A stretch of 64,000 nt of DNA. Origin: Sedimenticola sp. (lineage in GTDB: Bacteria; Pseudomonadota; Gammaproteobacteria; Chromatiales; Chromatiaceae). The stretch spans positions 124,001 to 188,000 of the forward strand of contig JALSQZ010000013.1 in assembly GCA_026985055.1 (NCBI GenBank), given 5' to 3'. This document shows positions 58,351 to 64,000 of this stretch, one piece after another. A program made the translations under genes and the position numbers. Below the pieces are notes generated by a model. It did no database searches, was not told where the DNA came from, and saw only the letters and a program-made list of their open reading frames with translations. How positions within the stretch are numbered: the first letter of the stretch is position 1; each line of letters begins with the position of its first letter.

Positions 58351-58764
58351 ATGGCTCTCTACGACGTATTTCGTATATCCGGTTCCGCGCTCAGCGCCCA
58401 GTCCGTGCGTCTGAATACGGTTTCCAGCAATCTTGCCAATGCGGATTCCGTAAGTGACAGCCCGGAGAAGGCCTACCGGGCCCGCGAGCCGGTATTTGCC
58501 GCGGTGCTTTCAGCGCTGGATGCCAGTCAGGCGTCGGTGGGGGTAAGGGTCGCGGGCATCGTCGAAAGCCAGCAGGAAATTCCCCGCGACTACATGCCGG
58601 ATCATCCGCTGGCGGATCGGGATGGCTATGTTTACAAATCCAATGTCAATACCGTGGAAGAGATGGCCAATATGATTTCTGCATCCCGTACCTACCAGAA
58701 CAATATTGAAGTATTGAACACTTCCAAACAGCTTCTGCTGAAGACATTGAATCTGGGCCGCTAG
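58351..58764 (+). CDS. flgC: Flagellar basal body rod protein FlgC
   Basis: The 137-residue protein has SGSALSAQSVRLNTVSSNLANADS and the late VNTVEEMANMISASRTYQNNIEVL of FlgC. It begins 2 bases after flgB and forms the rod with FlgB, FlgF and FlgG. Confidence 0.96.
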   Translation: MALYDVFRISGSALSAQSVRLNTVSSNLANADSVSDSPEKAYRAREPVFAAVLSALDASQASVGVRVAGIVESQQEIPRDYMPDHPLADRDGYVYKSNVNTVEEMANMISASRTYQNNIEVLNTSKQLLLKTLNLGR

Positions 58765-58778
58765 GAGGAGTATCGGAA

Positions 58779-59447
58779 ATGATAAACGATGTATCCAATC
58801 CGGACCTGGGAGCAATGCAGGCAGCACCCGAGAGCACGGGCCGGCCCAGTTCCGACATGGGGCAGGCGGATTTTCTGGAACTCATGCTGGCGCAGATGAA
58901 AAACCAGGATCCGACCAAGCCACTCGATCCCAATGATTTCATGAGCCAATTGGCCCAGTTTTCCACCGTCAACGGAATCGAGGAGCTGAAACAGTCTTTT
59001 GATAATCTGGCAAACATTCTTGTTTCCGATCAGTCACTCAAAGCGGCTGCCCTGGTGGGGCACGAAGTGATGATGCCGGGGAACAGCGCATTTCTCGAAG
59101 AAGGCGGGGATGTTGCCGGGCAGGTTCTTCTCAATGACAGCGTCACGGACATGAATATCAAGATCTATGACGCACAAGGATCACTGGTTCGCACCATTCC
59201 CATGTCTGCCCAGGGAGCTGGTCTGGTGCAGTTCAAATGGGATGGATTCATGGAAAGTGGTGATCCGGCCTCTCCCGGCAACTACAAGATCATAGCTGAG
59301 GTACTGGTTGGCGACACGGTGCAGGAAGCAGCGCTGGAACTCCGCGCCCAGGTACAAAGTGTCAGCCTGAGTCCCTATGGGGGCATTTTGTTGAATCTGG
59401 ACAATGGATCCTCAGTGCCATGGGAATCCATCCAGACCATCATGTAA
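58779..59447 (+). CDS. flgD: Flagellar hook-capping protein FlgD
   Basis: The 222-residue protein has the FlgD core MGQADFLELMLAQMKNQDPTKPLDPNDFMSQLAQFS (in pieces) and a C-terminal FLN-like/tudor domain. It is the scaffold for hook polymerisation. AGGAGG lies 9 bases upstream. Confidence 0.96.
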   Translation: MINDVSNPDLGAMQAAPESTGRPSSDMGQADFLELMLAQMKNQDPTKPLDPNDFMSQLAQFSTVNGIEELKQSFDNLANILVSDQSLKAAALVGHEVMMPGNSAFLEEGGDVAGQVLLNDSVTDMNIKIYDAQGSLVRTIPMSAQGAGLVQFKWDGFMESGDPASPGNYKIIAEVLVGDTVQEAALELRAQVQSVSLSPYGGILLNLDNGSSVPWESIQTIM

Positions 59448-59481
59448 CGATTTACAGAAAACAGAGAAAGGAGAAAAAATC

Positions 59482-60708
59482 ATGTCATTCAATACAGCAC
59501 TGAGCGGGATCCGGGCGGCTTCCGGTGATCTCGGCATCATCGGCAACAATATTGCAAACGCAAACACCACGGGTTTCAAAGGCTCCCGCGCCGTGTTTGG
59601 CGATGTGTATGCGGCCAGCCTGATGGGAGCGCCGGGTACCGCCATTGGTCAGGGCGTTCGTCTCAAGGGGGCGGCGCAGATGTTCGGCCAGGGCAATATC
59701 GCATTTACCGGTAATGCCATGGATCTGGCCATCAACGGCCGGGGATTTTTCCAGCTCGCGGATACGGGAGGCGCCACGGTATATACACGGGCAGGCAATT
59801 TCCATCTGGATCGTGATGGCTATGTAGTAAACAGTGAAGGCTTGTATCTGATGGCACGTTCCGCAGATACCAATGGCGCGATCACTGGTGGCGTATCGCC
59901 GCTGCAGATCGACACTTCCTATGCGGATCCCAATCCCACTACCACTCTGAATGCCAACATCAATTTTGATTCTCGCGCCGGGGAGACAGACAGTTCCTGG
60001 GCTTTGATCGGCGGCGTGCCTGATCCCGCCGGATACAACTCCACCACAACCACATCTGTGTATGACAGCCAGGGAAATCCCCACGACATCACCCTGTATT
60101 ACAGCAAGCAGGATCCGGCTACCAATCCCAATACCTGGACAGTTCGCACCATGATAGACGGGGTGGTGCAGGATACCAGCACGGTAACCTTCAATGATGA
60201 TGGTTCTTTCAACAGCCCGCCCAACATCACCCTGACCTGGAACCCTTCCGGTGGCGCCACCCCAGGCCAGACCATCACCATCGACCTGTCCAAGAGCACC
60301 CAGTACGGAAGTGATTTTGCGGTCAACTCCATTTATCAGGATGGCTTCTCCACCGGCCAGATACTGGGAGTGGATATCGACCAGGAGGGAACCGTGTTCG
60401 CCCGCTATACCAACGGTCAGTCCCGCAGCATTGGACAGGTAGTGCTGGCCAATTTTGCCAATGAGCAGGGGCTGCAACCTTTGGGAGACACCAACTGGGC
60501 CAATACCTTTGCTTCCGGTCCTCCGGTAGTGGGCTCTCCAGGCACATCCGGCCTGGGTCTGATCCAGTCCGGCGCACTGGAAGAGTCCAATGTGGATCTC
60601 ACGGAGCAGCTGGTGAAGATGATCGTTGCCCAGCGTAACTTCCAGGCCAATGCCCAGACCATTCAGACGGAAGACACGGTCACCCAGACCATCATCAATC
60701 TGCGCTGA
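59482..60708 (+). CDS. flgE: Flagellar hook protein FlgE
   Basis: The 408-residue protein has the N-terminal IIGNNIANANTTGFKGSRAVFGD and the C-terminal EESNVDLTEQLVKMIVAQRNFQANAQTIQTED that build the hook, with a variable domain between. The ATG at 59482 follows AAAGGAG. Length is normal for a short-hook FlgE. Confidence 0.96.
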   Translation: MSFNTALSGIRAASGDLGIIGNNIANANTTGFKGSRAVFGDVYAASLMGAPGTAIGQGVRLKGAAQMFGQGNIAFTGNAMDLAINGRGFFQLADTGGATVYTRAGNFHLDRDGYVVNSEGLYLMARSADTNGAITGGVSPLQIDTSYADPNPTTTLNANINFDSRAGETDSSWALIGGVPDPAGYNSTTTTSVYDSQGNPHDITLYYSKQDPATNPNTWTVRTMIDGVVQDTSTVTFNDDGSFNSPPNITLTWNPSGGATPGQTITIDLSKSTQYGSDFAVNSIYQDGFSTGQILGVDIDQEGTVFARYTNGQSRSIGQVVLANFANEQGLQPLGDTNWANTFASGPPVVGSPGTSGLGLIQSGALEESNVDLTEQLVKMIVAQRNFQANAQTIQTEDTVTQTIINLR

Positions 60709-60723
60709 TACAGGTAAGCTGAT

Positions 60724-61464
60724 ATGGATCGCATGCTCTACATCGCCATGACCGGGGGCCGGGAGATCATGAACTCCCAGGCCGTGAATACCAATAATCT
60801 GGCGAACGCAAGCACTACCGGGTTTCGCGCGGATCTGGAGTCGTTCACCAGCATTCCCGTCTGGGGGGATGTGCATCCCGACCGGGTCTATGCCGCGGCG
60901 GAAGGCATGGGCGTGGACCTCAGCGGGGGCGCCATACGGAGTACCGGCAGGGATCTGGATGTCGCCATCAAGGGTGATGGCTGGATCGCTGTCCAGGCTC
61001 CCGATGGTTCCGAGGCCTACACCCGTGCGGGGGATCTCCGGGTGGATGCGTTTGGCATTCTGACCACCGGAGCCGGTTATCCGGTGCTGGGTGAAGGCGG
61101 CCCCATTGCCGTTCCCCCCAATGGCAAACTGACCATTGGCGCTGACGGAACCATAACAGTGCAACCGCTGGGGCAGGGGGCGAATGCCCTGGCCATCGTG
61201 GATCGAATCAAACTGGTGAATCCTCCCGGCAGCGCCCTGATCAAGGGCGAGGAAGGCCTGATGCGGATGCCTGGCGGCGGTCAGGCAGAGGCAGATGCGG
61301 GCGTTACCCTTGCCTCGGGAGCCCTGGAATCGAGCAATGTGAATGCTGTGGAGTCCATGGTGCGCATGATTGAACTGGCGCGACAGTTCGAAATGCAGGT
61401 GAAGATGATGAAAACCGCGGAAGACAACGACCGGGCGGCGGCAAAGCTCATGAGCATGAGTTGA
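60724..61464 (+). CDS. flgF: Flagellar basal body rod protein FlgF
   Basis: The 246-residue protein starts MDRMLYIAMTGGREIMNSQA and has [15 protein letters not shown] and the C-terminal ESSNVNAVESMVRMIELARQFEMQVKMM, as in FlgF. It lies between flgE and flgG as usual. Confidence 0.95.
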   Translation: MDRMLYIAMTGGREIMNSQAVNTNNLANASTTGFRADLESFTSIPVWGDVHPDRVYAAAEGMGVDLSGGAIRSTGRDLDVAIKGDGWIAVQAPDGSEAYTRAGDLRVDAFGILTTGAGYPVLGEGGPIAVPPNGKLTIGADGTITVQPLGQGANALAIVDRIKLVNPPGSALIKGEEGLMRMPGGGQAEADAGVTLASGALESSNVNAVESMVRMIELARQFEMQVKMMKTAEDNDRAAAKLMSMS

Positions 61465-61505
61465 TCCATCCACCCTTGTAGTGAATGTAACAAAGGAGAA
61501 AGAAA

Positions 61506-62291
61506 ATGAATCCCGCACTCTGGATAGCAAAAACCGGTCTCGAAGCGCAACAGACCCGCATGGCCAATATTTCCAACAATCTGGCGAATGCTTCCACGAC
61601 CGGTTTCAAACGGTCGCGGGCGGTGTTTTCCGATCTGCTCTATCAGAATCTGGCGCAGGTGGGCGCGCAGTCCTCCCAGGATACTCAGCTGCCATCCGGT
61701 CTGAATCTGGGAACGGGCGTGCGCACCGTTGCTACGGAAAAGCTTTTTACCCAGGGCAATATCGTGCAGACCGGTAATGCCCTGGATGTCGCCATCCAGG
61801 GCAGAGGATTCATGCAGGTTCTCATGCCGGATGGTTCCCTCGCCTACAGCAGGGATGGCACCATGCAAATGGATGCCCAGGGTCAGCTGGTGACTTCCAT
61901 GGGATATCTCATACAGCCAGGCATCAGTATTCCGGACAATGCCCAGAGTATCACTATCGGTTCTGATGGCACGGTATCGGTTGTTACCGCAGGCAATGCT
62001 ACGCCCACCCAGGTAGGGAATATTCAGCTGGCGGATTTCATCAATCCTTCCGGATTGCAGGCCGTGGGTGACAATCTCTTTGTCGAATCCGGTTCCAGTG
62101 GCGCACCCCAGGTGGGCACGCCGGGACTCAATGGCCTGGGCACTCTAATTCAGGGTTCTCTGGAAAGTTCCAATGTGAATACCGTGGAAGAACTGGTTAA
62201 CATGATCGAAACCCAGCGCGCCTATGAAATGAATTCCAAGGCCATTTCCACCGCAGATCAGATGCTGCAATACGTCAGCAACAACCTCTAG
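61506..62291 (+). CDS. flgG: Flagellar distal rod protein FlgG
   Basis: The 261-residue protein has [40 protein letters not shown] and [30 protein letters not shown] (in pieces), the FlgG signatures. Length is typical. AAAGGAG precedes the ATG. Confidence 0.97.
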   Translation: MNPALWIAKTGLEAQQTRMANISNNLANASTTGFKRSRAVFSDLLYQNLAQVGAQSSQDTQLPSGLNLGTGVRTVATEKLFTQGNIVQTGNALDVAIQGRGFMQVLMPDGSLAYSRDGTMQMDAQGQLVTSMGYLIQPGISIPDNAQSITIGSDGTVSVVTAGNATPTQVGNIQLADFINPSGLQAVGDNLFVESGSSGAPQVGTPGLNGLGTLIQGSLESSNVNTVEELVNMIETQRAYEMNSKAISTADQMLQYVSNNL

Positions 62292-62304
62292 GAGTAGCCA
62301 GGCC

Positions 62305-62982
62305 ATGATTTCAAGCGCAAGACAGGATTTCTCGCTGATCATTGTGCTGTTCGTGCTGGCGCTGGTTCTTTCCGGGTGTTCCACGCCGAAGATGGGAGAA
62401 AACAGCTATCAGGCCACCCAGCCGGTGTATGTCGTCCAGCCACCCGCAACTACGGGAGCCATCTATCAGGCAAGTACGTCCATGTCGCTGTTTGAAGACA
62501 TCAAGGCCAAACATGTAGGTGACATCCTTACCATTGTCCTGAATGAAAAGACCAATGCGGAAAAGCGGGCCGATACCACCGTGGACAAGTCTTCTGAAAC
62601 GGGGATAGGGGTGCCCAAGCTGTTTGGCCAGACAGTACCGGAGCTGGAGAACAGTATCAATGCCGGACACAAGTTCGAGACGGCAGGCGACAGCAAGCAG
62701 AGCAACAAGCTCGAAGGCAGCATTACGGTTACCGTGGCGGCAGTGCTGGCCAATGGCAATCTCGTTGTACAGGGAGAAAAGTGGATCACCATCAATCATG
62801 GTAAGGAATTCATTCGCATTCGTGGCATCGTGCGACCCATGGATATTGGCCCGGACAACAGCGTTTCCTCTACCAAGGTGGCGAATGCCCAGATTCTTTA
62901 CAGTGGCAAGGGGACACTGGCGCGGGCCAACAAGCCCGGCTGGCTGACAGAATTTTTCCTCAGTCCCCTGATGCCATTCTGA
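62305..62982 (+). CDS. flgH: Flagellar L-ring protein FlgH
   Basis: The 225-residue outer-membrane lipoprotein has the lipobox LVLSGC, the LFEDIKAKHVGDILTIVLNE core and IRGIVRPMDIGPDNSVSSTKVANAQI (in pieces). It forms the L ring with FlgI's P ring. Confidence 0.96.
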   Translation: MISSARQDFSLIIVLFVLALVLSGCSTPKMGENSYQATQPVYVVQPPATTGAIYQASTSMSLFEDIKAKHVGDILTIVLNEKTNAEKRADTTVDKSSETGIGVPKLFGQTVPELENSINAGHKFETAGDSKQSNKLEGSITVTVAAVLANGNLVVQGEKWITINHGKEFIRIRGIVRPMDIGPDNSVSSTKVANAQILYSGKGTLARANKPGWLTEFFLSPLMPF

Positions 62983-62997
62983 GCAGGTACGAAACTC

Positions 62998-64000
62998 ATG
63001 AAAAAGCTGAAAACAGGAGTCATGACATTCTTTCTCGCGTTGCTGATGACATCACCGTTGCGCGCAGAGAGAATCAAGGATCTTACCTCCATAGCCGGTG
63101 TCCGTGAGAACCAGCTGGTGGGATATGGGTTGGTAGTAGGCCTGGATGGTACTGGAGACAAGACCAGCCAGACCCAGTTTACCGCACAAAGTCTCAAAAG
63201 CATGCTGGCGCAACTGGGTGTGGTGGTGCCCCCCGGAGTCAATCCGAAACCAAAGAATGTCGCCGCAGTAATGATCAGCGCCAATCTGCCGCCTTTTGCC
63301 AAACCCGGCCAGGCCATAGATGTCACGGTTTCCTCTCTGGGCAATGCCAAGAGTCTGCGAGGTGGAACCCTGTTGATGGCTCCTCTGAAGGGTGCTGATG
63401 GAAATGTCTATGCCATAGCTCAGGGTAATCTGGTGGTGGGCGGTCTGGGTGTGGAAGGCAGCGATGGATCCAAGGTTACGATCAATATTCCCAGTGTCGG
63501 GCGCATTCCCAACGGCGCTACGGTAGAACGTTCAGTTCCCAGTCCATTTGCCGATGCGGAGCGTCTGATACTGAATCTGCACAATGCGGATTTCACCACT
63601 GCGCACAGAATCGTCAAGGCGATCAATGCCATGATCGGCGAGGGCACCGCCAGAGCCCTGGATGGGGGCTCGGTAGAAGTCAGGGCGCCCCGGGATGCGG
63701 GACAGAAAGTGGGCTTTGTGTCCATTCTGGAAAATATCGTGTTGGAGCCGGGAGAGGCTGCAGCCCGGGTGGTAGTCAACTCTCGCACCGGTACCGTGGT
63801 CATCGGCAGTCATGTACGGGTCATGCCCGCGGCTGTGGCTCATGGGACTCTGATCGTGACTATCTCCGAGGATACTTCAGTAAGTCAGCCCGGTCCCTTT
63901 GCGCGGCGGGGATCAACGGAAGTGGTCACCCAGTCCAGTGTCCAGGTCGATCAGGAAGATGCACGCATGTTCCTGTTCAAGCCTGGTGTAAATCTCAACG
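62998..64000 (+). CDS. flgI: Flagellar P-ring protein FlgI, 5' part
   Basis: The frame is open to the right edge and encodes about 334 of roughly 370 residues. It has a signal peptide ([15 protein letters not shown]), [37 protein letters not shown] and [20 protein letters not shown] (in pieces). The ATG at 62998 follows AGCAGG. Truncation is due only to the window boundary. Confidence 0.96.
   Translation, partial: MKKLKTGVMTFFLALLMTSPLRAERIKDLTSIAGVRENQLVGYGLVVGLDGTGDKTSQTQFTAQSLKSMLAQLGVVVPPGVNPKPKNVAAVMISANLPPFAKPGQAIDVTVSSLGNAKSLRGGTLLMAPLKGADGNVYAIAQGNLVVGGLGVEGSDGSKVTINIPSVGRIPNGATVERSVPSPFADAERLILNLHNADFTTAHRIVKAINAMIGEGTARALDGGSVEVRAPRDAGQKVGFVSILENIVLEPGEAAARVVVNSRTGTVVIGSHVRVMPAAVAHGTLIVTISEDTSVSQPGPFARRGSTEVVTQSSVQVDQEDARMFLFKPGVNLN

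Noticed and set aside
59485..61530. Very long antisense open frame opposite flgE, flgF and flgG
   Set aside because: It mirrors strongly biased codons of well-supported flagellar genes and matches no known protein. Similar antisense frames at 428-1936, 9480-11408 and 13798-15660 have the same origin.

Overview
The window looks like chromosomal DNA of a chemolithoautotrophic, flagellated gammaproteobacterium, probably a marine sulfur oxidiser of the Chromatiales / Thiolapillus / Sedimenticola kind. The lineage is an inference. It rests on a form II RuBisCO with CbbQ and CbbO, the succinylase DAP genes, CmoA/CmoB, a FleQ-type sigma-54 flagellar regulator, sigma-54 and sigma-28 flagellar promoters, and stator proteins of the sodium-driven PomA/PomB type. 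Genes are tightly packed, with many ATGA-type overlaps.

Layout. 1-3571: end of cbbM, then cbbQ and cbbO. 3660-4949: a TetR regulator and an AhpD-like gene, each preceded by the same type of operator. 5104-13584: purE-purK, a Na/Ca exchanger, a shortened YqhA-like protein, a two-subunit pyruvate carboxylase, an RssA-like patatin and a membrane diguanylate cyclase. 13635-16696: SRP RNA, dnaX, ybaB, recR and a HIT protein. 16706-20698 (minus): lysine/DAP genes dapC, dapD and dapE with a Spx/ArsC-like gene and a beta-barrel protein between them. 20782-23848: EamA transporter, VOC protein and a DUF885 metallopeptidase. 23919-25873 (minus): an isolated MotA/TolQ-like channel gene and a coiled-coil partner. 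26126-28105: thioredoxin-like protein, tandem CcdA-like protein and a MerR regulator. 28068-34041 (minus): an arsenic gene cluster (arsM, arsS, two arsenosugar-type transferases, a VTT membrane protein, a sterol-desaturase-family hydroxylase) behind one strong promoter with a palindromic operator, preceded by a DUF318 permease. 34209-43246: arfB, a secreted protein of unknown function, alkaline phosphatase, purB, an aspartate aminotransferase and uvrB. 43448-47084: small proteins, a degenerate ArnD-like protein, a SET protein and cmoA/cmoB. 47286-49123 (minus): a phytase-esterase-like lipoprotein and a LysR regulator. 49409-64000: flagellar region.

In the flagellar region fleQ is on the plus strand. 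PilZ, pomB, pomA, a GGDEF protein, flgN, flgM and flgA are on the minus strand. The rod-hook operon flgBCDEFGHI runs off the right end. Near-identical sigma-54 sites sit before flgA and flgB, and sigma-28 sites sit before pomA, the GGDEF gene and flgM. This predicts the usual FleQ/RpoN to FliA hierarchy, with one diguanylate cyclase in the late class.

The intergenic DNA carries three copies of one 151-bp multi-hairpin repeat, at 35891, 43262 (inverted) and 57598, with relics near 3577, 34168 and 34645. A 249-bp element with terminal inverted repeats and a 122-bp internal hairpin lies at 47088-47336. It supplies the stop codon and last residues of the neighbouring lipoprotein. The most interesting loci are the arsenic operon with its lipid-type genes, the two-gene ion-channel/coiled-coil unit, the two repeat families and the apparently inactive ArnD-like protein.
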